Shown here one piece after another: positions 1-12,045 of a stretch of DNA of 64,000 nucleotides. The stretch spans positions 130,581,431-130,645,430 of the forward strand of contig JACSVZ010000002.1 in the NCBI GenBank assembly GCA_014706295.1. The letters are read 5' to 3'. The stretch is from Lycocorax pyrrhopterus obiensis. Taxonomy: Eukaryota > Chordata > Aves > Passeriformes > Paradisaeidae. A program made the position numbers and the translations under genes. Every line of letters begins with the position of its first letter. Within the stretch, counting starts at the first letter, position 1. The notes under the pieces were generated by a model. The model worked only from the letters and a program-made list of their open reading frames with translations. It was not told the origin of the DNA and did no database searches.

Positions 1-3000
1 TTTATGCCAGGTAACAAAAGCCACAAAAGGAGATATTCAAGTGTTAGAGTCCTAAATCCACATTTATGCTTTGTACAGTCATTGAAAATACCTACTTCAG
101 AAATATGTATATTTATGTAATGCTTAAACTGTAAACTTTTTAAAATCCAACTATGTCACATAGTAGGAGCTGTATTAGCTGAAATGAAAAATTAGATGCA
201 TTTTTGTAATACAAGAAAACATATAGAAACTACTTATTCCAAATGTTTAGTCCAACTTGGTACTTACACCACGCACTTGCTAGTATGTACCTCTCTGTCC
301 AGCTCTTGGCACTCCATTCTATTAACCAGCCTAAAATTCTGGTTTTCAATTCCATCTTCCCTCTTTCAGAATTTTGGCTTGCCTATTTCTCTGCAGAAAA
401 GTTAAGCGCCTTTCCTCTTTCAAAACAGTGTATGATTTAGCTTTCAACTACTTTGTTTCCTTCCAAGAGCCTTGCAAAGCAGTCACTGGAGCATTATAAA
501 GCTAGTCCCAAATCTCCAGGAATAAAACAAAACACTTATCTGACAGGAACTTATTCCTCATTTTTGCTTCCACTTCTTGTCAAAAAAGGTCATTTCTACC
601 CTAAAATAACTGTATATTATTTTAAAACAAAACTAAGCTATTTCAATCACTCTGGGTGCCAACAGAAGCAGGAAATACTTGTTTTTTTCATGCTTCTTTC
701 ATCTTACCTTATATTTCTCCAGTCCCTGTGTTTTCCCAAACTATTACTTGAAGTTTTTTTTTCCCTTCCACTCCACTTGTAATTTTCTCAGAAGTTTCCC
801 ACAGCTATTTGTTCTAGTTTAGCTCTCACAGTAGGGCTGAGGACAGTGCTCATACAGCCAGTGTCAGGCAAATGTTGCTTAAAAGAAACACCAAATATAA
901 GCTACTATCCACCCAATTACATGGGCTGAACTGGCAGGACCAACTGAGGAAATGTTAGGATTGTTCAACAGAGGGGCAGGCTCGGACATACTTAAAAAAG
1001 AGCTGGGGCTAATTCTTTTCTCTCTCCCGCCTTCAATATCACCTTCCACATTTCCTTACATTTCTGAGACAAACTGACAAATCTTACAAGAGTAACACAT
1101 CAAATATACAACCAAAGAATTATATTGTGTGACTCAGTCTTCAGTTTTAACCATTCAATCATCTTTAAATAGAGAAAGAAATCTCTAAAGCTACAAGAAG
1201 TCTAAGCTTAATCTGTGTTTGTCTTCACCGGTCTATAACATAGAGCTCATTCCGAATTTCTCCTGAGCTGGCCCTTCCACCTCTGAACCTTGAGCCCAAT
1301 TCTACTTTGAATCATCTTTGACACACTGGTCTGAGGCAAATCCTTCACCTTGCAGTGAAACCAGAATTCAAGGCAGATTATATGTATGACAAAAGGTAAG
1401 GGGAAGATAAAATCATCCAGGGCAGCTTTTGGGGCCACTTCTGAATTGGGCACTGGACAATCCAACACAGTTTCTACCATACCTGTTGCCTGGTAGCACT
1501 TCTCTGCTCAGCAGTTACACCAGCAGTTACAGCTAAGCTGAATACCAGACTGAGAACCAGGTCTTAAATGAGAGCAGAACTGCACAAGTCAGCCCAGGAT
1601 TTTCTTTTTGTTATTCTTAAAGGGCCTAGCATTTTAAATTAAGTACAGGCTGAAAACGGGGGGCGGGGGGAGGGGTTTCCATGAAGGTTCTTTTACGGAC
1701 AATTTTATTGGCGTGAAAATGTAATTATGGTGATGATGATGAATTAGGAAACGCCAAAAGAAAAATGAGATGCTCATATACCACACATGGAAATTCCTAA
1801 TCAGAAAATCCTTGCAGCTCATTCTTCTTGTCAGTCAGGGTAATATATGTGTATTTCACACAGCCCATGAACACATTAAGTGATCAACAACAATTTCGTA
1901 GAGGTACCGTGTCTTCTGGCTTTTAGCTCCTTGAATAACTTATCTCTATTACTTAGCTGAAATAAGTTACTTGCAATAAAAAGCAGAAAATCTACCCAGT
2001 ATCATAAACGCTACTGAAGAGGACAACAGAGACTTCTATATTGTGGTGATTTCATAATTTTCATGCTGTGAAGCTCCATTGCTAGAATCTATAGAGAAAA
2101 ACTTTTTTATAAACAGGGTAAGGATACATGACATCAGTTTGTGACTTCATAGTTTTTGCCACCACAATTATACTACTTAGTTTAGCAATCTACTGTAGGA
2201 AACAAACACCAAAACACATTAAACTCAGTAACACATTTCAGGGTACAAAAACCTATTTGAGGCTGGAAGAGTTAAATATTGGGTACTGTAAAATTTTAAT
2301 AACTTTGGAAACAAAGAATCAGCTGAAAGACACATTTTTCTCCTCTTTGTGATACATAGAACCTCCCTGCTTTCTTGAATAGCCTTCAAAAAGACTACTA
2401 AAACATCATTAATTATTCAGTTACACAATTCATCAGCTGTCTAAAATTGAAACATCAGTATGGAGAAGGGTGAAATACTAGCAGGTTCTACACTGGGTTT
2501 GCTTTGTTGAGCATTTTTTCTTGATGTGGCTTTTGAGGGGGGTTTTGTTTGATTTGTTTTTATTAATTCACAACTACAATATTGCAACACAGTGAAAAAT
2601 AAAGTTACTGAAAAACACCTCGTGTTTAAAGTCAAGAAAGTTGGTTCACAATCTGCGTCATAGTAAATAATAGATGTATTTGTTAGAAGCACCCTAAAAA
2701 TCACTGCTTCCTCCTCTCATCTGCAAACACAGACGTTGATGAAGATCATCTAGTGTACTCACACCTTTTGTGCAGAACTACAAACAGGTCTGGTTCCATC
2801 AGACATCTATCACATACCTGATCCAAGCTGATTCTTACTAGAATTAACAAACACAGGATTAAATGCAGGAATGGACAAGTGAAGCTTTAGTTCAGAGAAG
2901 TTCTGGACAAACAATAACTGACATAAAATTTTTCATCCTAATGAGGGGAAATACATGTGACATTTAACATGCAATTCTACTGTGCTCACTTTGATAGTTT

Positions 3001-4616
3001 TTGTAATGGCCACTGATTAAACCATATACACAATACTACATAAGGTAAAAATTACATTTAAATTCCTTTACTATAAAATTACATATATTAACACTAGGAG
3101 CACTTGGAAAATAAAATAAAACACCATAGGGGAAAAAAAACCAAACTAAATAAAACAAACTACAACTCTTACCAGTGGCTTAACAGCCATTTACTGTCAT
3201 AAGCCTCCCTCTGGAATAATGACCTTTGCTGATCAAATCAAAGTATGATTCACTTAAGATGTAAAGTAATAAAGTAATAAACACAGAGAAAAGATACATA
3301 ATGGAAAGACTATTCACATGATTAACAGCAAAGATAGGTTATTGAAAGATAAGCCATTTACATTTACTTGTATATTTATTGTTGCTAGTAAGCTCGTAAC
3401 ATTTTGACATCATTACAACAGGTCAAGAATGTAAAGATACCAATCTCAAACATTTTGCAATAGTAAGTGCAATTAAAAATCTATTGAAAAGAATCAACCC
3501 TTGCCTTGTTAGCACTGTCATGCAACAGAACGGTGCCCCGAGACTCACCTCTGAATTTACTCTTCCTCCTAAGGTGGGAACTGGACTAATGATCCAGTCA
3601 TGGATCCCTTCCAAATTGACATATTCTTTGATTCTAAAAAATTGCTTTAAATTTTAAAAAAATATTACAGATTATTTGTTAAGTGACAACAGCTCAAAGA
3701 AGTTAGCATTCTAAGGCCACAAGTTCATTCAGTTTGGGGTTTTTCATAACTGGTTTTAAACACGCTTACTTAAGAAAACTGATTTGTAAATCCCATCACA
3801 TTTCCTAACTTTAAACTTCTACCATATCCTCCACTGGTATATTTAAAAGACGGAATTTATTGCACTAGCTGCTATCCAGTCATCAAGACAAAGAGTAAGT
3901 TCCCCCTGCTAACTCAGCTAAAAGTATCGTGCCCTCTGTATATATGCCTGTTCATTATCAAACCATTTTGTGAGATGAGTAACAAAAATATTACCACCAA
4001 TCCTTTCACAGAACTATCACCTTAGCACGCTGCCTTACTGCCAGTTAATTTACGAGTTTACCCATTTCTTTTTTTCATTTTTCAAAAGTTTCTTGAACTC
4101 TTATAACCCATCACTTGTACAATCCAAAGATATCTGAAAGCTACTCAACAAATGATTTCATGGAGTTGTATGCAAAGAAAGAACTTTGTTTATCTGCACT
4201 GACCTCCTTATGTCTGCTTCTTTCTTCTCCTTCTCCCTTCAAGCCCAGCAGACCTATCAATATTTCTACAGGTTTTCTTCTAACATATTCAAATAATTCT
4301 CTTTTATTTGGGGAACTCTTCATTACTTTTGCCTGTAGTTTACTATTGTCTTGTCCCAGCTTTCCATCTTCTACTTTAAAATGGAACAGTTTGAGTTTCT
4401 CTGCCCAATTCAGTAGGGCTATTTCCTGAAACCAGCTCTTCAACACAAAATATTCCTGAATTCTGCCATTCAACTGAATTCCCTTTTATTAGGGATGTAA
4501 CCTTCAAGTTCCAGTTTCATCTGCAAGGTGCAAGTCATTGATGTCACTGACGTTTCAACAGAAGACACAGCAACCCACTCCTCAGAATTCTTCCCTCCTT
4601 CAACTTAGATCACAAG

Positions 4617-4621
4617 CCTTG
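4617..4621. repeat. Target-site duplication, left copy
   Basis: CCTTG directly precedes the TG end of the solo LTR and matches the bases that directly follow its CA end. Confidence 0.8.
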
Positions 4622-5644
4622 TGTATTGGTTTTGCACGGCCTGGTTTTTGGTAGCAGGGGAGCCACAGAGGTGGCTCCTGTGAGAAGCTGCTGGAAGCTC
4701 CCACCATGCCCAGCAGAGCCAATTCCTCATGGCTCTGAAGATGGACATGCTGCTGGCCAAAACTGTGCCACTGAGAGCGGTTGGTAACGCCTCTGTGATG
4801 ACATCTTTAAGAAGAAAATCAAAACAAAGTCATAAGATTTTGGATCAGAGAAGAGGAGGAGTTGAGAACATGTGAAGGAAAACAACACGGAGACACCAAG
4901 GTCAGTGAAGAAGGAGGGGGAGGAGGTGCTCCAGGCACCAGAGCCGAGATTCCTCTGCAGGCCGTGGTAAGGACCATGGAGAAGCAGCTGTGCCCCTGCA
5001 GCCCATGGGGATCCACGGGGGATCCAGAGATCCACCCACAGCCCGTGGGGGAGGTGCCCGTGCCGGAGCGGGTGGATGCCTGCAGGAGGCTGTCATCCAG
5101 GGGAACACCCCGTGGAGAGAGAGGGCCCTGCTTCCAGGCTGGAGCAGCCTGTCCTTGGAGGACTGCACCCCAAGGAAAGAGAGACCCACGGCGCAGCAGC
5201 TTTGGGAGGGCTTTGTGCCCGTGCGAGGGGCTCACGCTGCAGCAGGTGCCATATGGCTGCTGCTCGTGAGAGTGGACCCACGCCAGGGAAGTTCACAGAA
5301 AACTGTGAGGAGGGACCCCACGGCCTCACAGGGGAAGACTCCTCTCCCGGAGCAGCGGAAGGAAATCTCGGTGATGAACTGACCAAACCCCCATACCCTG
5401 CCGCCCTGCGCTGTTGGTGGGAAGAAGGGAGGGGCTGAGGGAAAAAAGGTATCCTGCTCTGATTCTGTTAGTAAAAAATTCACTTTATAACTTTACATTA
5501 AGCCTGTTTTGCCCTTGAAGTGTTTTGTCTGGGTCCCTAACTCAACTCATGAACCCTTCATTAACTTTTTTTTCTCTCCTCTGCTCAGCTGTGGCAGGGG
5601 AAGGTGAGCGAGCAACGCCCATGGGTGCCTGGCAAACCACAACA
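4622..5644 (+). mobile_element. Solo LTR of an endogenous retrovirus, with target duplication
   Basis: The element is 1023 bp. It begins TGTATTGGTTTTGC and ends ACCACAACA, the TG...CA ends of a long terminal repeat, and is flanked by a 5-bp direct duplication CCTTG (4617-4621 and 5645-5649). No second LTR or internal gag, pol or env sequence is present, so it is a solo LTR left by recombination. Its middle (about 4860-5440) is far more GC-rich than the surroundings and contains imperfect internal repeats around CAGCCCATGGGG and CAGCCCGTGGGG; the open frames there on both strands are by-products. A 5-bp duplication suits ERVL-like elements. I recall close relatives in neoavian genomes but cannot give a library name. 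It is antisense to STK3 in intron 6. Confidence 0.85.
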
Positions 5645-5649
5645 CCTTG
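5645..5649. repeat. Target-site duplication, right copy
   Basis: CCTTG directly follows the CA end of the solo LTR and matches the left copy. Confidence 0.8.
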
Positions 5650-6973
5650 AAAGGAGGGCAACAACTCCCTTTTCAAAGTCTGTAGAAATTAAAAATAAAG
5701 CATGGAAAAATCTGCAATCTCATGAAGGTTTTTTAACCTTCTTTGGCTTCACTGGGGTTTTTTGTTGTTTTCTTGGGGGGTTTTTTTTGGAGTGAGGAGG
5801 GCAAGTGTTTTAGATAAGCAAAATTTTTCAAGGAAAGGCATTCAGTGAAAACAAAAATAATTTCAGGCTACTCAGGATTTTGTGCTTAAACTACCCAGTC
5901 AGCTATCAGTTTTGAATTTTAATTGACATACACAGGAATTTTCAGAGGAAAATACCTAACTTGCAAATAATCCCTTACAGGTACCAAAAAGTGTAAGTAT
6001 TTAACATTTTATTGAAAAATACTGAAAGTTCACATTCACAAAAATTACAATCTACACAAGTTTTATTGTTCTTGAACATAAAAAAACCCTAAAAATCCCA
6101 ACAACTTAAAAAAATCCAAGCACTACTGGAAAACAAGATTGTGAAAGTCAGCAAGTCTTACAAAATACAGAAGTTTCTAAAAGCTGAAAGGAACTGCAGC
6201 ATTCAGACAACATCTACGACAGTGTTTCTAATAACTTCATTCACCCAAAGGAAAACCTAAATGAGCTGAAATTTATGTCATTATTCTTATTCTGAAAAGT
6301 ACCTTCAATTTCGGCACTGGGTGAGCAAGGTTCATTTAATCAGGAGGAGAAAGAAGGGTGCACTGCATGTATGTGTACGTGGGTTTTTTAAGGGTTTTTT
6401 TTATTTGAGAGGAGGAAGCGTTTGCAAGGAAGGTGGTTGAGATAGGAAAAAATAAATAGATATTAAACTATCTTTAGACTGAAAGAAGTATCGGTTGTAG
6501 CGGCTTAAACGTCTAAGTGAATTTTTACTTGACACAGATTTGGAAAAACAAGTATTTTTAAACACTGCTGTATAGGAGAAAATTTCCTTTTGATAATGAT
6601 GAACAACACCTCCTCTTTGTGAGGAAATCACCACAACGGAGAGATGGGGCCAGTTCAGGCCACTGGCCAATTCTACTCAAACCCTCAGAGAACTTCAACA
6701 CTTAAGAGTCTCTCAGAGTAAATTATACATTATGATAGATTCTAGATCAAGAGCTAGACAACTCATTGCCTAAAGGATATTTCCCAGCCACACAGGTGGC
6801 CAGGAATGAAAAGAGAAAATGTCTTTGTGAATGATGGTACCTATCAGTTACAGAACAAGGAAATGGTTCAGAAAGTGCACACTGTATGACAGAATCCAGG
6901 GAATACTCTTGTGATTGATTTACTCTTCTTTCACCATAGTTCGTTTTACTCCTGATTCAGTACTATCTTGAAA

Positions 6974-6998
6974 ATTCATAGGCACAATGCCTATGAAT
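6974..6998. repeat. Perfect 11-bp inverted repeat, 3-nt loop
   Basis: ATTCATAGGCA (6974-6984) is followed by CAA and then TGCCTATGAAT (6988-6998), an exact reverse complement. It can form a small hairpin on either strand. No flanking terminator-like or transposon-like context is visible; function is unknown. Confidence 0.85.
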
Positions 6999-7204
6999 AT
7001 GAAACTTACTTTCCCTCCAAGAAAACTCCAATAATAGAGCTTACTTTAATAAAAGAATATTTTCTCTTCTTCCCACAGTATTTTCTGCAGTTTCTGAGAA
7101 AATGAGGCAATGATTACATCCAGAAACATACTAACATTTAATGAGACATGAAGTGGAAAAACTGCATTTGCAATTATATTTACTTGTAGAAGAATCAAGG
7201 AGTG

Positions 7205-7690
7205 AGTAACTTATATTTGTGAGAAAAAGCTGCAGTAAACTCATTGGACATTAAATGTGAAATCTCTGACATAACTACAGACAGTAGTAATGAAAGAAGG
7301 CGCTCAAGAAATACGTGGCAGTTCTCCTTTATTTGGGATATGTTAGACCTCCAGCAGCAGTTTTGTGGTCAGTCTCAGGCATCACAATTTCAGAGATGTG
7401 AACCAACTGAAGATGGCTTGAAAACAGAGTAACTGCAATGCTTAGATATTTAAAAAACACACTCTGCAAGAAAAGATTGAATGAATTAGGAATGCTCAGT
7501 CTGAAGAAGAGGTAACTACAGTGAGAGATATGGTAACAGTCCCCAACATGTTAAATGCCATTTCAAAGAGAGACAAAGTGTATAAAGAACAGAAGAGGAG
7601 CTAATGAGTTTAAATTTTAACAAGGAATATTCAGGTTACATTGTAGGAAAGTTGCCACTAAACTACCCGCAAAGTTCCAGAACTTGTAAT
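7205..7690 (+). mobile_element. Ancient CR1 LINE fragment (ORF2 C-terminal part)
   Basis: This is a highly diverged piece of CR1 non-LTR retrotransposon in sense orientation. Recognisable blocks include the segment equivalent to the 'ALVRPHLEYCVQFW' coding region near 7335-7385, the 'LGMLSLEKRR'-like region near 7485-7515 (AGGAATGCTCAGTCTGAAGA) and the following 'MVTVxxMLNA' region. Frames are broken by stops and indels. The 62-codon open frame at 7244-7432 is part of this decay and not a gene. The divergence is greater than in the intron 4 copies, suggesting an older subfamily. Boundaries are approximate. Confidence 0.65.
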
Positions 7691-8135
7691 TTTATTCTAC
7701 AAAAAAATATAGACAAACACAGTTTCAGAATTTCATGATCAAAATTTGGGCAAGTGTTTTGAAGATCTTTTCCACCACCACCACCTCCCCATTTGCCCTG
7801 TGCTCATACAAAATTAATTTAAAAATTAAAGTTTAAAAAAAAAAGATTATCATGTTTGGTCAGCCTAGGTACAGAAACAGAATGACCACGTGACCATGTT
7901 TAACACAAGAAACATGAAACACAAAGGAACAATGCCTTTCAACAGTATTTGCTGCTTCCTACTTCACCTTTTACAGTGGCAGCAGATGAACAGGTGACAG
8001 CAAAAGCCAACCACCAGCACAAAGAAAAACAACCCATTTACTTGCAGTGTTCAAACTAAGAACTAAAATTAAACTGACAGATTACAAAATTCCAAATACT
8101 AAATGCCAACATCCCTCTGATATAATAAAAACAAC

Positions 8136-8160
8136 CAATTAATTATAGAGTAATTAATTG
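8136..8160. repeat. Perfect 10-bp inverted repeat with paired TAATTA-type cores
   Basis: CAATTAATTA (8136-8145), TAGAG spacer, TAATTAATTG (8151-8160). Each arm contains the TAATTA/ATTA core bound by many homeodomain proteins. Regulatory meaning is inference; AT-rich DNA yields such palindromes by chance fairly often. Confidence 0.75.
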
Positions 8161-11100
8161 TAGTTTATAAAAGTAGTCTATGAAAGAGTAATTGAGTTCT
8201 TACATCTTAAAGCACTGTCTGCCTTCAAGCGAAGAATGAAAACTTCTCCTGTTTCTGCTCCACTGACTCTCAAGGTACTCAGAGAATACAAGACTCAACG
8301 GTGTTGCTTTCCCAGCTACCAGGTACATACAAAAAACAGAGCTACTGTCCTTGCCTTGCTAGTGTTTCCAGTATTCTCCCTACTGGTTTCAAATAAATGT
8401 CATTTATATTGTAGCCCCTTAAATTTCATTGCTAGATTAGTGTAATAGCCACATGTTTTCCTGTAAGGAAATGCTGCTACAGTAAAACTATTTTTTCTAT
8501 TCCATAGGCCATGACACAGTGGGAGGCATTACAAAATAAAATCTGGACATTTGAATGTCCAAATGAAAAGAGAAGTACAACCAAGGCATAGTATGACTTA
8601 CACAATGACACTAATCTTGCATTTTAAAAAACTAACGCTCCTTTTAAACCAAACTGAATAATACAACTACAAGATCATAGAGTCAAAGTTAAAATTGGTC
8701 AGAGTTAAAATTCAAATATACTGCCTGAACTGATGCTTCAGTTCTTCATGGCACTGTGTTAGCTTGGTAGGTGTAAGCATTGCTCTCTGGAATAGAGAGT
8801 GAAAAATATTAACTACATCACGGAATTCAAAAGTAATCCTACCAAATGACAGAGGTAAAGCAATATACCAAATTCTGGACAGGCTAGGTAAATCAATAAA
8901 AAATATCTCTCTGAAATGGCACTGTGTCTGAGCAAACTGGAATTGGTAACGATAGCTTATGATTTAATAACTGATATGACATACATCATAAGGAAGAGTC
9001 TTCCAAAAATGGAAAATGTTCCAAAGAGAAAATGTACAACAAAATTCAAATGCCATGTATTTTTTTTAAGAGACAGTAAAAAGTAAAATGAACTGTGAGC
9101 CAAAGTTAACTCTGTATCTTCGGTTTTATTTATCAAACTGAAAAATCTCTTCAACTTTCTCTTTTCCTGTATAAGACCAAAACTATGAGATGTTCTGTTT
9201 GTATTACAATTATACTAATTCAATGCAGGTCACTTGCATTTTACTGAATCCAGATGACATTTAGTAAGCTAAACATAGGCCAATTGGCTTTTTTTTTTTT
9301 TTTAAAGGCGGGGGCTGATTGCCTCTGGGTAGGTCATACAGTGGCTACAGAACACAATTGCTTGAATTACATTTTGACTAACATCAAACACAGAAGAGAA
9401 GCTAAAAACTACCTTTTTTTTTCTGCATGCCTTCTAGATTTCTCATATTGAAATACACTAATTTAAAAGTCACCTCTTTCCATCCTGAGGTGATAGATAC
9501 AAACAGATTCACCAAAGTTTTTGTTGTTTCCTCTTTCTCCAGTCAGTTTAAAAATACACATTTTTAATACTCTTAAGTAGTACAAACAATTTAGTTCCCA
9601 CTTTATTTTTAATATCCCCAGTGGCTAACTAACCTTTTCAAGCCTGCTCATTTGAACATACCACAGCAAAAAAGAAAAACATAGCACCCTAGATTTAGTG
9701 AGCACTAAAAATAAGCCTCTTCTATTTCTGCAATAACATTTGTATTCTCAAATCAACCTGAACTGCCATGTAATTAGCCATACAATAACCTTTACTGATA
9801 ATGCAGAGAAACTAGCTCCAGAGAAGGAAAACCCTCAAGCTTATCTCCAAAAAAGAAATAAGCAATATGCCTTTCTTAATGTCTTAGTTGTGATCAAGGG
9901 CTGATTCTCTTTTGACAAAAACACTGGCTATAAAATAGTAATTAAGATCCATGCTATTAAATAAAACATCCATTTAGACCTAGTGCTCCTGACTGCAAAT
10001 CTGTCAGTGATATTCTTTCTAATCATGTCTGTCTGGACTTGGCGTCTTTTTTCTTCCCCCCAGAAGTTACCCACCTCTCAAGCACCATTATCAACTGCTA
10101 AAATAAAATGTAATGCATATTATAAAACAGTAGCTTCACTAGTTGTTTATTCTGTAACACACTGAATTATACAAGTTAGTTATTATTTGTATCATCTAAA
10201 GGTTTTGCATCCATCTCTAACTCCTCCCGATATGATCTGCTACACTTTTAATAAATTTCACCCAATAGAGGAAACAGAAGCACAACCAAACACAGATTAA
10301 TTAAAATGCATTACGCTAATGGCATCCAATGCTAATTAGATGTCCACTAGACTTGGTCATCTTCAAAATACTGCACATCCGACAGGAAATGCACACCCTA
10401 CAGGAAGTCATGCAGATAAACTCAGTTGTACGTCCATGATATCAATCTACAGGATATCAAGGACATAGAAGAGAAAAATTCTTCATAATTAAGAAAAAAA
10501 AATCATAGCATAAGATATTTTAGAGGCCAGAAAGAAATACAGACACTGAGAGAAAAGATCTGCAACAAGGTGAATTGACCTTGCATCTTTTTCCTTTCCT
10601 TAAACCAAGTTATAAACAAACCTGAAGAGAGAAGACAAAAAAGACAGCAAGCATCTATCAAGACTCCAGCATTATTTAGCCTGGAATATTTTACAAAATT
10701 TCGTAAGTGCTGGGGTTGGGTCTGTGGTCTGTGTTTTACTGCCCTGTCCAAACACTTACTAATCATATTTTCTACATTTTTGTTAGGGTCTGGTTTAACC
10801 TACTACATTTTGTTCCATTCGAAGGCATGTAGCATAGACTGACACTGCAGGGAAAAAAAAAAACAAGTGAAAGCAAAGCCCTGTTACTATAGGTACACAG
10901 AGAAATAACATTCCTTCACAAACAGTTTAGGGAACAAAAATTTATAGCCTATATTACTGAAAAAAATTACAGTTTAGCAATGTGGCTGTTGCAATCACTC
11001 AAGTATGCAAACAATATAGCAATAGCTGAAGCAGTGACTAGAAATGCTGATATCGTATAAATGGGCCATATCATACCCTTAATTCCTAGCAGCTTGTCCC

Positions 11101-11833
11101 CCCTTTATACAAAAATACCTCAGGGCAGACAGGGGAAAGGATTTCTGAATGCAGAGGTTCTTCAAGACACGCCAGCCATATACAGTTACATGTAAATGGC
11201 CTTTCCTCTCTCCTCAAATGATATGTTAGCAATCATATTCCTGGCTCCTCTAGCAATATGATAACTATTCAGTGAGTAAACTGCATAGTTCACATGAAGA
11301 GCATCCCAAAGAGCATCTTCAAGACTCATCTTGCTTGAACAGCCTTTGAATGGCAGGATGCTTTACAACACATGTATGGAACTACCAAGTGAAGGCTTTG
11401 CAGATCTGAGAAAGGTACACTTTGAAAACAGTGAAGAACTTGCATCTCTCTCTCTTGCTCTAATTGTATGTATTCATTCCACTCCAGCAGCTTCACAGAA
11501 ATTCCTCTATCCAGCCTAACATAAGAGTATCTAGAAAGATCCCTTATAGCAGAGACAATAGAGGCAAGAAATATTCCTAAGCAAGTGGAAAAATACAGCA
11601 TGAATGACACCTATGTTAGCTGAGGGACACATGCAATTTGAAAAAAGTATCAGCTGGTTAGATTGCCAGCATAAGAAAATAATAACCTACTCCCTATAAA
11701 AGTCTGCACAGTCACAAAGTTAATCAAATTCCTCCATTCCTCCACAGATCCAAGGTCAACAATAAGGAAGACTCTATTAAGAGGTGTAGGTTGAAGGAAA
11801 TTACTACAGATTCAAGAATTTCTGAGGGACACC

Positions 11834-12045
11834 AGTCACAGAATGGTTGATATTGGAAGGGACCTCTGGAGGCCATCTTGTTCAATCCTCCCAACCAAGC
11901 AGGACCACTCGGAGGCAGATGTTCAGGACTATGTCCAGACAGCTTTTGAATACCTCAGGTATGCTCCAGAACACTCCCTAGCTGAACAGGGTTCCTAGCA
12001 CTCAAATACAGCAGGACTGAATTACAAGTTCCTCATGGAAGCCAA
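11834..12045 (-). mobile_element. CR1 LINE 3'-end fragment
   Basis: Reading the plus strand, the block starts CACAGAATGG, runs through GGAAGGGACCTCTGGAGGCC and continues to the CAGACAGCTTTTGAATACCT segment. This is the reverse complement of the 3' end of avian CR1, so the element lies on the minus strand and is 5'-truncated, as is usual for CR1. The 3' terminus is at about 11834. The left boundary is sharp; the right one fades into diverged sequence near 12045. Confidence 0.85.

Noticed and set aside
2736..2790. AAGATCATCTAGTGTACTC, reminiscent of the CR1 3' end
   Set aside because: The similarity covers only about 15 bp without the flanking CR1 blocks, so it is not supported.
4727..5483. 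Several overlapping open frames of 83-138 codons on both strands
   Set aside because: All lie inside the GC-rich solo LTR, overlap each other and resemble no retroviral protein.
7244..7432. 62-codon plus-strand frame
   Set aside because: It falls within an ancient CR1 remnant.
8668..8700. ATCATAGAGTC, resembling the start of a reversed CR1 end
   Set aside because: The GGTTGGAAGGGACC block that should follow is absent.
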